Origin: Ruminococcaceae bacterium R-25
Lineage (GTDB): Bacteria; Bacillota; Clostridia; Saccharofermentanales; Saccharofermentanaceae
Assembly: GCA_003149065.1 (NCBI GenBank)
Contig: QGFZ01000001.1
Location: 62,001 to 126,000, forward strand
Length of the DNA stretch: 64,000 nt
Direction: 5' to 3'
The notes beneath the pieces were generated by a model. The model was not told where the DNA came from. It ran no database searches and was given only the letters and a program-made list of their open reading frames with translations. How positions within the stretch are numbered: position 1 is the first letter of the stretch; each line of letters starts with the position of its first letter. Shown one piece after another: positions 55,116 to 62,550 of the stretch. The translations under genes and the position numbers were made by a program.

Positions 55116-56492
55116 ATGGTGTCAATTAACGATAGAACAAAGAAATGTGCAGGCATAATACTATTAGTTTCAGCCATAGCATTGATACTGGGATTGATGC
55201 TTTATTGTAATCTGCATACTGGCTTGATGGCAGATGACTATTCTTACAGTTTTTCTTTCAGTAACGGCCAGAGAATAACCAACGTATCTCAAATCTTCGA
55301 TTCTATGCGGGCGCACAGACAACTTGTGAACGGCAGAGTAATTACGCATTCTTTCGTTCAGCTTTTCCTTATGATACCTCATGTAATCTTTGATATTGTT
55401 AACTCTTTAGTTTTCATATTGGAAATTTTGATGGTCTTATTTTGTTGTGGTGCAGTAAAAAAACACAATTGGATATCAATGGCATTATCTGTTTTCTTTG
55501 CGTTCAGCTGTTTTTGGTTATTCCAGCCCAGTTTTGGTGAAGCAAATCTCTGGTTGGATGGATCGATTAATTACCTGTGGCCATCGGTGCTGTTTTTGTT
55601 TTATTTGCTGGGCTTCTTAAAGCTGAATGTTGCCGGCAAGATATCAGATAAAACTAATATTAATATATTTTATATTTTAGTTAGTATTGTTGTAGGTGCA
55701 TCGCATGAGATAGTCGGCATAACTTCAGTTGGTCTTTTTGCCTTTACATTACTTAGATTTATCGTAAAGAAAATGAAGTTCAATGTCTGGATGTTCTTGT
55801 CATTTGCATGCAATCTTGCAGGCTTCTTATTCGTTGTGTCTTCACCTGGAGAATTAAATAAAAAACTGATGTTAGACTTTAGCTTTGAGAATATTAAATT
55901 CTTTTTGTGGAAAACAATGGTGTGGATTGATATCGCTAATAGAATGCTTCCACTTGTTGTAATCTATATAATTTTGTTTCTCATTGCAGTTCTTATGCAT
56001 GTCAGAAAGGATATACTTGAAATTGCAGTCATGCTTTTCCTGCTTTCAGGAATAGCTTTCTTCCCATTTTTATTCGGAGCTTATCTCGCAGGCAGATGTG
56101 CATTCCTGGTAACTGATATTCTTATTGTCGGGTCTATTGTCCTGTTAAGAGAGATTGCAGTACAGAAAAAGAAGGGAAAAGCTATTGCAGCTGTTTTTAT
56201 TGCCGGCGTTTTTGTCTACATGATTCCTGTGACTATAACCGGCATCAAAGATCTTAACGCAAGTTACCGTTTCAGTCAGAATAATGTAGAAACAATACTT
56301 AAAGCCAAGGCCGAAGGTGTTTCTGTTGTTGCAATACCAGATATCTCACACGAAAATGTCAGCGATATCAGTTCTCTTTGTAATATAGGGTTTGTTGGTC
56401 ACGAATCAATTGACGATTGGCCGAATACGGATATTGCCAAATACTATGGCGTTGAAAATGTATATTACAGTGGAGTGGACATAGAAATCTAG
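55116..56492 (+). CDS. DUF6056-like polytopic membrane protein
   Basis: 458 residues, about ten to eleven membrane helices. Near the N-terminus, after the first helix, comes HTGLMADDYSYSFSFSNGQRITN and then LVNGRVITHSFVQLFL; this 'ADDY...NGR..H' pattern is found in GT-C-like membrane proteins (DUF6056 group) and suggests a polyprenyl-phosphate-sugar glycosyltransferase, though this is unproven. SHEIVG is another family-like motif. The C-terminal soluble stretch is short. ATG 55116 is chosen for the AAAGGAAA 9 bp upstream; ATG 55089 has none. The gene is noticeably more AT-rich and uses different codons than its neighbours, hinting at transfer. Confidence 0.75.
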   Translation: MVSINDRTKKCAGIILLVSAIALILGLMLYCNLHTGLMADDYSYSFSFSNGQRITNVSQIFDSMRAHRQLVNGRVITHSFVQLFLMIPHVIFDIVNSLVFILEILMVLFCCGAVKKHNWISMALSVFFAFSCFWLFQPSFGEANLWLDGSINYLWPSVLFLFYLLGFLKLNVAGKISDKTNINIFYILVSIVVGASHEIVGITSVGLFAFTLLRFIVKKMKFNVWMFLSFACNLAGFLFVVSSPGELNKKLMLDFSFENIKFFLWKTMVWIDIANRMLPLVVIYIILFLIAVLMHVRKDILEIAVMLFLLSGIAFFPFLFGAYLAGRCAFLVTDILIVGSIVLLREIAVQKKKGKAIAAVFIAGVFVYMIPVTITGIKDLNASYRFSQNNVETILKAKAEGVSVVAIPDISHENVSDISSLCNIGFVGHESIDDWPNTDIAKYYGVENVYYSGVDIEI

Positions 56493-56531
56493 CAAATTGG
56501 ATTTTTGTGGAAATATACAGTTCCAGCGAAG

Positions 56532-56569
56532 TTGACAACGGACGAGGCAATGATGTACTATTGCCTCGT
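56532..56569 (+). promoter_or_regulatory. aspS promoter overlapped by a 10-bp inverted repeat
   Basis: TTGACA at 56532-56537 and TACTAT at 56556-56561 (18-bp spacer). ACGAGGCAAT (56542-56551) and ATTGCCTCGT (56560-56569) are perfect inverted arms with an 8-bp loop that cover the -10 region. It could be an operator, or the terminator of the upstream gene read before the promoter. Confidence 0.65.
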
Positions 56570-56793
56570 TAATTGCGATGACGGAGACCCTAGTAGTCGT
56601 GGTAAGTCGCCTTCAGAGAGCTTTGTCCCCAGGCTGAAAGACAAGCGGAAAGAGGCCATTGACGAATAACAACTCTAACAGCATACCGGTATAAAGAGAT
56701 TTCGCTTTATTTGGCGAAGTAAATCAGGTGGCACCGCGGACATGTATTGTTCGTCCTGAACTTAAAGGAGATTTAAGTTCGGGGCGTTTTTTG
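56568..56793 (+). promoter_or_regulatory. T-box leader of aspS
   Basis: The T-box bulge sequence AGGTGGCACCGCGG is at 56726-56739, preceded by the stem III hairpin (GAGATTTCGCTTTATTTGGCGAAG). The terminator hairpin CCTGAACTTAAA with TTTAAGTTCGGGG and GTTTTTTG is at 56755-56793. The antiterminator would form between the T-box and TGTTCGTCC-type sequence overlapping the terminator. Stem I occupies about 56570-56690; the likely specifier codon is GAC (Asp) in CCATTGACGAATAAC near 56660. Uncharged tRNA-Asp should thus allow read-through into aspS. Confidence is high for the T-box, moderate for the specifier. Confidence 0.93.
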
Positions 56794-56817
56794 TTTCCCC
56801 GAAGAAAGGATTGGAAT

Positions 56818-58566
56818 ATGGCAAACCAGTACAGAGACAGGATCATCAGCTCGCTGTCCGAGAAGGACGTAGGTCAGGAACTCAGAGTATGCGGCTGGAT
56901 CGAGAACATCAGAGACCACGGTGGCGTATCTTTCATCGACTTGAGAGATATGTACGGCACACTGCAGGTCGTTATGCGTGATACATCTCTTCTCGACGGA
57001 CTCGTAAAAGAAGAGTGCATCTCCATTCAGGGTAAGATCGAGCACAGAGACGAAGAGACATATAACCCCAAGATCGCTACAGGTACGATAGAGCTTGAGG
57101 CTCATTCAGTTGATGTTCTTGGTAAAGTTTACAGCCAGCTTCCTTTCGAGATCATGACATCAAAGGAAATCAGAGAGGACGTAAGACTTAAGTACCGTTA
57201 TCTCGACCTCAGAAACCAGAAGGTTAAGGACAACATCATCTTCAGATCCAATGTTATTGCTTTCTTGAGACAGAAGATGACTGAGATGGGATTCCTCGAA
57301 ATCCAGACTCCTATCCTTACCTCATCTTCACCCGAGGGCGCAAGAGACTATATCGTTCCTTCCAGAAAGTGGAAGGGCAAGTTCTATGCGCTCCCGCAGG
57401 CTCCTCAGCAGTTCAAGCAGCTTCTGATGGTTTCAGGATTTGATAAGTATTTCCAGATCGCTCCCTGCTTCAGAGATGAGGATGCAAGAGCAGACAGATC
57501 ACCGGGAGAGTTCTATCAGTTAGACTTCGAGATGTCTTTTGCTACACAGGAAGACGTCTTCAGAGCAGGTGAGGAAGTCCTCACAGCAACATTTGAAAAG
57601 TTCGCACCTGAGGGCGCAGTTGTTACATCTGCACCTTATCCGGTAATCTCCTACAAGCAGGCTATGGAAGAGTTCGGTTCAGATAAGCCCGACCTCAGAA
57701 ACCCTCTCAGGATCAAGGACGTTACAGAGTTCTTCTCCAGATGCACATTCAAGGCTTTCCACGGAAAGACAGTACGTGCTATCAACGTTCACGCAAAGCT
57801 CTCAAAGGGCCAGCATGAGAAGATGCTCAAGTTCGCTCAGGATGACCTCGGAATGGGCGGCTTAGGTTACCTCGAAGTCCTCGAAGATATGAGCTACAAG
57901 GGACCTATCGACAAGTTCATTCCTGATGAAATGAAGGCTGAACTTAAGGATCTTGCAGGCCTCCAGGCAGGCGATACGATCTTCTTCATCGCTGATAACG
58001 AGGCTCGTGCAAACGAGTGCGCAGGCAAGATCAGAAACGAGCTTGGCGCAAGACTCGACCTCATCGAGAAGAACGCTTTCAGATTCTGCTTCGTCAACGA
58101 CTTCCCTATGTATGAATGGGATACAGAGACAAAGAAATATATCTTCACTCACAATCCTTTCTCAATGCCTCAGGGCGGCCTTGAAGCTCTTAATACAAAG
58201 AAGCCTGAAGAGATCCTCGCTTACCAGTACGACATCGTATGCAACGGTATAGAGCTCTCATCCGGCGCTGTAAGAAACCACGACTTGGAGATCATGAAGA
58301 AGGCTTTCGAGATCGCAGGATACTCCGAAGAAGAACTTAAGACCAAGTTCGGCGCGCTCTACGGCGCATTCCAGTTCGGCGCTCCGCCGCACGCTGGTAT
58401 GGCTCCGGGCGTTGACCGTATGATCATGATCCTCCGTGGCGAAGAGAACATCAGAGAAGTAATCGCATTCCCTATGAACGGTAATGCCCAGGATCTCCTC
58501 TGCGGCGCTCCGGGCGAAGTTACAGAACAGCAGCTCAGAGAGACACACATCAAGATCAGACAGTAA
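56818..58566 (+). CDS. aspS: Aspartyl-tRNA synthetase
   Basis: 582 residues, class IIb. OB-fold anticodon domain (about 1-110; RVCGWIENIRDHGGVSFIDLRD), catalytic domain with motif 2 CFRDEDARADRSPGEFYQLD, GAD insertion (about 280-420), ITHNPFSMP-like loop and motif 3 GMAPGVDRMIMILRG near the C-terminus. Bacterial form. ATG 56818 follows GAAAGGATTGGAAT and lies beyond the T-box terminator; an in-frame ATG at 56728 is inside the T-box itself and is rejected. Its stop overlaps the mtaB start (TAATG), so both are under the T-box. Confidence 0.96.
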   Translation: MANQYRDRIISSLSEKDVGQELRVCGWIENIRDHGGVSFIDLRDMYGTLQVVMRDTSLLDGLVKEECISIQGKIEHRDEETYNPKIATGTIELEAHSVDVLGKVYSQLPFEIMTSKEIREDVRLKYRYLDLRNQKVKDNIIFRSNVIAFLRQKMTEMGFLEIQTPILTSSSPEGARDYIVPSRKWKGKFYALPQAPQQFKQLLMVSGFDKYFQIAPCFRDEDARADRSPGEFYQLDFEMSFATQEDVFRAGEEVLTATFEKFAPEGAVVTSAPYPVISYKQAMEEFGSDKPDLRNPLRIKDVTEFFSRCTFKAFHGKTVRAINVHAKLSKGQHEKMLKFAQDDLGMGGLGYLEVLEDMSYKGPIDKFIPDEMKAELKDLAGLQAGDTIFFIADNEARANECAGKIRNELGARLDLIEKNAFRFCFVNDFPMYEWDTETKKYIFTHNPFSMPQGGLEALNTKKPEEILAYQYDIVCNGIELSSGAVRNHDLEIMKKAFEIAGYSEEELKTKFGALYGAFQFGAPPHAGMAPGVDRMIMILRGEENIREVIAFPMNGNAQDLLCGAPGEVTEQQLRETHIKIRQ

Positions 58567-59885
58567 TGAAAGTTTATTTCCTGACATTAGGATGCAGAGT
58601 TAATCAATACGAAACAGATGCCGCAAGGCGTCTGTTTCTTGATAATGGGCACGAAAATGCAGACACTCCCGAAGAGGCTGATGTCTGCATTGTAAACACC
58701 TGTTCCGTAACAGGCGAAGCCGACAGGAAGTCGTCCCAGATGTTAAGGAGAATGGCCAAGAATAACCCGAATGCGGTTATCGTTGCGATGGGATGTGCTT
58801 CGGAGTTAAAGAACGGTGATGTTGCAGCCGACATCGTTATCGGAACCAGGGACAAGAATACTGTCGTATCAAAGGTCGAAGAGTTTCTCGCAGCGCGCGA
58901 AAACAAAGAGTTAAACCACATTACCAGCCACACAAGGCCTGAAGTCAGCAAGACCGATACTTACCACGATTTCGGCACAGTCTTGTCTCCTGAAGGAACA
59001 AGGGCGTTCATAAAGGTAGAAGACGGCTGCAACAACTTCTGCACATACTGCGTTATCCCTTATGCAAGGGGCAGGGTCGTCTCGCGTTCTGAAGAGTCAT
59101 GCATCAGGGAAGCAGAGTATCTTGTTGAGAATGGCTTTAAGGAGATAATCGTCTCCGGTATCCACCTTTGTTCTTACGGCAAGGACCAGGGCAGGGACAT
59201 AACTGCACTTCTGGATCTTTTGAAGAAGATAGATGCAATTCCCGGTCTTGAGAGATTAAGACTCGGCTCATTAGAACCCAAGTCCATGACCCCTGAATTC
59301 ATCAGCGGTCTTAAGGAACTTAAGTACCTTTGCCCGCACTTCCATCTCTCGCTCCAGTCAGGATCGGATACGGTCTTAAGGCGCATGAACAGGAAGTATA
59401 CGACATCTGAATACGAAGACAGGGTAAAGGCTTTAAGAGCCGAATTTCCTGACATGTCGCTTACGACTGACATCATCACAGGGTTCCCGGAAGAGACTGA
59501 AGCAGAGTTCGAAGAGACCATTGAATATGCTAAAAAGCTTAAGTTTGCCAAGATCCATGTTTTCCCGTATTCGGTAAGGGAAGGCACAAAGGCGGCAGAT
59601 ATGCCCCAGATCGACATGAGCATAAGAAAAGCCCGTGCCAAGAGGCTCATTGAGGTATCTTCAAAGCTCGAAGCAGAGTTTGCTGCTTCCATGATTGGCA
59701 AGGAAGCCGAGATCCTGATAGAGAAGATCGAAGATTTGGACGGCAGGCTGACAGCCGAGGGCTATACGGCCAATTACATAAGGGCTTTCCTGGATGTTTC
59801 CGGCAGGGATCTTAAGCGCGGAGACATTATCAGGGGCGTTGTTACAGGTTCTGAAAACGAGACTTGTACCTTAAGTTTTTCTTAA
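58566..59885 (+). CDS. mtaB: tRNA N6-threonylcarbamoyladenosine methylthiotransferase
   Basis: 439 residues. Converts t6A37 to ms2t6A in tRNAs. N-terminal methylthiotransferase domain with Cys10, Cys46 and Cys77 for the auxiliary cluster; radical SAM motif CNNFCTYC (Cys155, Cys159, Cys162); then the usual LRLGSLEPKSMTPEF and HFHLSLQSGSDTVLRRMNR segments; C-terminal TRAM-like domain (about 375-439). It overlaps aspS by one base, linking a tRNA modifier to a tRNA-Asp-sensing T-box. Confidence 0.93.
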   Translation: MKVYFLTLGCRVNQYETDAARRLFLDNGHENADTPEEADVCIVNTCSVTGEADRKSSQMLRRMAKNNPNAVIVAMGCASELKNGDVAADIVIGTRDKNTVVSKVEEFLAARENKELNHITSHTRPEVSKTDTYHDFGTVLSPEGTRAFIKVEDGCNNFCTYCVIPYARGRVVSRSEESCIREAEYLVENGFKEIIVSGIHLCSYGKDQGRDITALLDLLKKIDAIPGLERLRLGSLEPKSMTPEFISGLKELKYLCPHFHLSLQSGSDTVLRRMNRKYTTSEYEDRVKALRAEFPDMSLTTDIITGFPEETEAEFEETIEYAKKLKFAKIHVFPYSVREGTKAADMPQIDMSIRKARAKRLIEVSSKLEAEFAASMIGKEAEILIEKIEDLDGRLTAEGYTANYIRAFLDVSGRDLKRGDIIRGVVTGSENETCTLSFS

Positions 59886-59975
59886 TTTCGCGAATTTTTC
59901 CTAAATCTTAATAACTTTTTACTTTTACTGTGATAGAATGAAAACATCGGAGATTACTTCGTTTGGAGGTTCCCT

Positions 59976-60224
59976 GTGGACAGCAACACGGCAAAATTCG
60001 ATTTATCAGGTGATAGAACGGCTGATGTACACGCACTCATGTCGTATGTTTTGAGCGCGCTTAAGGAGAAGGGTTATAACCCTATCAATCAGCTTGTCGG
60101 TTACTTCATTTCCGGCGATCCTACCTATATCACCAACTATAAGGGCGCCAGAGGCCTCATCAAGCGCATTGACCGTGATGAGCTTTTGGAGGTAATCATC
60201 AACGATTATTGCTCCAGACTGTAA
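59976..60224 (+). CDS. ireB: IreB family regulatory phosphoprotein
   Basis: 82 residues, UPF0297. GGAGG lies 6 bp before GTG 59976. The sequence FDLSGDRTADVHALMSYV and KEKGYNPINQLVGYFISGDPTYITNYKGAR is diagnostic. In Enterococcus IreB is a substrate of the Ser/Thr kinase IreK and affects cephalosporin resistance. The order ireB, ruvX, DUF1292 is conserved in Clostridia and occurs here. Confidence 0.95.
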   Translation: MDSNTAKFDLSGDRTADVHALMSYVLSALKEKGYNPINQLVGYFISGDPTYITNYKGARGLIKRIDRDELLEVIINDYCSRL

Positions 60225-60253
60225 AAGAGCATAGATAACAAGTATAATTATGA

Positions 60254-60279
60254 GGCGGCGTGAAAGCCGCCTTTATTTT
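60254..60279 (+). terminator. Terminator after ireB
   Basis: GGCGGC, GTGAAA, GCCGCC, TTTATTTTT at 60254-60279. It would separate ireB from ruvX, or attenuate. Confidence 0.9.
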
Positions 60280-60306
60280 TCGAATAAATTTCGGGAGGAA
60301 GACTTG

Positions 60307-60735
60307 ATGGGCAAAGCAGCCGGCAGGGTAATGGGCATAGACTTCGGTACAAGGCATATTGGTATCGCGGTTTCCGATGAATTGAGGGTAATAGCCAAGG
60401 GCATTGAGACCGTTAACTGGAACGGAGAAGATCCCGAATGGGCTTTAAACCGTATCTGCGAGATCATCAAGGAGATGGAAGTAAATGCCATCGTGCTCGG
60501 AATGCCTGCCAGGACTGACGGAACTAGGTCTGCCACACAGGACAAGGCCGAAGAATTCGGAGCTGAGCTTGCCAAAAGATGCGGCATCGAACCTATCTAT
60601 AAGGATGAGCGCTTTACGACGGTCTTAGCTTCCAGATACCTTCACGAGAGCAATATCAAAGCCAAGAAGCAGAAGAAGGTCATAGACCAGGTGGCAGCAG
60701 AGATAATTCTTCAGGACTACCTCAATGTGCTGTAA
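60307..60735 (+). CDS. ruvX: Putative pre-16S rRNA nuclease (YqgF/RuvX)
   Basis: 142 residues. RNase H-fold protein: VMGIDFGTRHIGIAVSD with the catalytic Asp, VLGMPARTDGTRS, KDERFTTVLASRYL and a final DQVAAEIILQDYL with the last Asp. It processes the 5' end of 16S rRNA. ATG 60307 has GGGAGG 8 bp upstream, better than the ATG at 60250, which lies before the terminator above. Confidence 0.94.
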   Translation: MGKAAGRVMGIDFGTRHIGIAVSDELRVIAKGIETVNWNGEDPEWALNRICEIIKEMEVNAIVLGMPARTDGTRSATQDKAEEFGAELAKRCGIEPIYKDERFTTVLASRYLHESNIKAKKQKKVIDQVAAEIILQDYLNVL

Positions 60736-60769
60736 CCATAATATGCTATAATAAAATATTATGGTTTTC
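60735..60769 (+). terminator. AT-rich hairpin after ruvX
   Basis: ACCATAATAT (60735-60744) and ATATTATGGT (60756-60765), followed by TTTTCG. The loop carries a TATAATA that could also serve as a -10 for the next gene. Confidence 0.65.
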
Positions 60770-60801
60770 GCTAACTTTTAAACCAAAACAAGGAGAATAA
60801 C

Positions 60802-61170
60802 ATGGCTGATAATAACAATTTCGAAGAGATCGGACCTAAGGATGAGCTTATCGATGCAATCGCACAGTTGGATGACGAGGGCGACAGAATCATCGAGCTC
60901 AAGGACGAAGAGACAGGCGAAGTAACAAAGGCTGTTGTCGAGAGCACATTCCTTTTCAACGGCAGCACTTATGTTGTTTTGATCGTAGATACAGACGAGA
61001 AGGACGAAGACGGAGAGCTTATCTCTGCTTACGTCATCATGCGTTTCGTTGAAAAGGACGGCGAAGTCCTTTTAGAGAACCTCCCCGAGAAAGAGGAAGA
61101 AGTAATCTACGACTATTACGATAAGCTCTGCGATGAGCTTTACGGCGACGATGAAGAATCAGAAGACTAA
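60802..61170 (+). CDS. DUF1292 family protein
   Basis: 122 residues, strongly acidic (many Asp/Glu, tail DDEESED). The core RIIELKDEETGEV, STFLFNGSTYVVLI and AYVIMRFVEKDGE is the DUF1292 pattern. Function unknown; by position it belongs to the conserved ireB-ruvX neighbourhood. AAGGAG is 8 bp before the ATG. Confidence 0.9.
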   Translation: MADNNNFEEIGPKDELIDAIAQLDDEGDRIIELKDEETGEVTKAVVESTFLFNGSTYVVLIVDTDEKDEDGELISAYVIMRFVEKDGEVLLENLPEKEEEVIYDYYDKLCDELYGDDEESED

Positions 61171-61573
61171 TAACAAGCCGGCGGGATTAAAGAAGAAGAT
61201 CGCCCTTGAGAAGGACCGCAAGGCTAAGCTTGCGGGAGAGCACCTCAAAGAGAGCAGGGGCGATGAGCTTCTTGTAATGCGTGATCCTTATTCGAAGAAG
61301 GATTACTATATGTCGCGCATCGATGCTTTCACGCTTCAGAAGACCGAATATGTGGTCATGTATAACTATGTGCCCGATGACGGCAGCCACGCCAAGCCTG
61401 AGCTCGTTATCATGCGTACGGCTATAGGCGAGAACGGCGACAGAGTCTATTATTCGATCAAGGACCCTGATGAGCTCGAAAAGGCTTTCGTTTACTTCAT
61501 GAGAAGGTATTACGGCTCACAGGCGCTTGAGTCCAGGGCAAAGAACGGAGTAGCTTCCGGAGACCAGAAATAA
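61151..61573 (+). CDS. DUF1292-like basic paralog
   Basis: 140 residues from ATG 61151 (an ATG at 61133 is also in frame; neither has a good ribosome binding site, which points to translational coupling with the overlapping gene before it). The N-terminal 45 residues are very basic (KNQKTNNKPAGLKKKIALEKDRKAK), opposite in charge to its neighbour. The rest, DELLVMRDPYSKKDYYMSRIDAFTLQKTEYVVMYNYVPD and ELVIMRTAIGENGDRVYYSIKD, has the same strand pattern as DUF1292. It may form a complex with the acidic gene product. Followed 2 bp later by the CPBP gene. Confidence 0.75.
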   Translation: MKNQKTNNKPAGLKKKIALEKDRKAKLAGEHLKESRGDELLVMRDPYSKKDYYMSRIDAFTLQKTEYVVMYNYVPDDGSHAKPELVIMRTAIGENGDRVYYSIKDPDELEKAFVYFMRRYYGSQALESRAKNGVASGDQK

Positions 61574-61575
61574 AT

Positions 61576-62550
61576 ATGAGTTTGGGAAAGAAAGTCCTGA
61601 GGAAATTAGGAGCAATCGGAAAAGCTTTGATCTGGCTGCTCTATTTCCTTTGCGCTGACGGCGCGATCTATTACGCTTTTGACCTTTTGGGCCTTGACCG
61701 CAAGATCTATAAAGGACTTTTCTCATTGTGCAGCTGCCTCGCGGTATTTGCCACCATGTTTGTAATAGCAAAGCTCCTTTCGATCAAGAAGGAGCCTTTG
61801 ATAAAGATAAAAAAGCTCGATCCTGGCCAGTTTATCGCACTGATAGTAATAGCTCTGGGAATGCTCGGATTTGTAACTCTCTACATAATAGTTGCAGACA
61901 AGATCGCGGCATATCTCGAATCGCTCAAAGGTGTGATGGAAGAATATAGAGAGAGCGTAGACAGGTTCTCTGATACCCCGCAGATCGTGGTTCCGGCCTG
62001 GGACACTATCCTTTATGTCATTGCGCTTTCCTTTGTCGTTCCTCTTTCGGAGGAGATGACATTCAGAGGCGTCGTTTTCGGGCAGCTGAGAAGAGAATTC
62101 GGACCCTGGATTTCGGTATTTATCAGTGCCATCCTGTTTGGAATCCTGCACGGGATCTCAGTTCATATCGGATATGCGATCGTCTGCGGAATAATAATCG
62201 CAGCGAGCTACCACCTTACTGACAGCCTCATCGCACCTATACTGCTTCATGCGATATTTAATATTTTCGGATCGGGAATTCAGAATTTAATGCAGTTTGA
62301 AGCCTTTGGAATTCCGGATGAAGTCAGGATGGATTTCATGGTCGGATCCAATACCGTTTCGCTGATGATGATGCCTGTTGCAGTAGTTGCATTTGCTTAT
62401 CTTGTAAGCGTTAAGAGGAAGAAGGAAAAAGCGGCTTTAAAACTTGAAGAAACAAGTGAGATTCAAGTAGAATTAACCGGAGAAAATAATGAATCTTCAG
62501 AAGCAGTTTCTGAGGTTCCGGAAGATAACACAGCAGAGGCTAAGGAATGA
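61576..62550 (+). CDS. CPBP-family intramembrane protease
   Basis: 324 residues with about eight membrane helices. The CPBP motifs are complete: SEEMTFRGVVFGQLRR (Glu-Glu-x3-Arg), FISAILFGILHG (Phe-x3-His) and LLHAIFNIFG (His-x3-Asn). Such glutamic proteases cleave within the membrane; in Gram-positive bacteria relatives are linked to bacteriocin self-immunity and protein processing. The acidic cytoplasmic tail of about 45 residues (EETSEIQVELTGENNE...) is low complexity. It overlaps the next gene by 4 bp (ATGA). Confidence 0.88.
   Translation: MSLGKKVLRKLGAIGKALIWLLYFLCADGAIYYAFDLLGLDRKIYKGLFSLCSCLAVFATMFVIAKLLSIKKEPLIKIKKLDPGQFIALIVIALGMLGFVTLYIIVADKIAAYLESLKGVMEEYRESVDRFSDTPQIVVPAWDTILYVIALSFVVPLSEEMTFRGVVFGQLRREFGPWISVFISAILFGILHGISVHIGYAIVCGIIIAASYHLTDSLIAPILLHAIFNIFGSGIQNLMQFEAFGIPDEVRMDFMVGSNTVSLMMMPVAVVAFAYLVSVKRKKEKAALKLEETSEIQVELTGENNESSEAVSEVPEDNTAEAKE

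Noticed and set aside
56728-56817. N-terminal extension of aspS from ATG 56728
   Set aside because: This stretch is the T-box element and its terminator hairpin, not coding.
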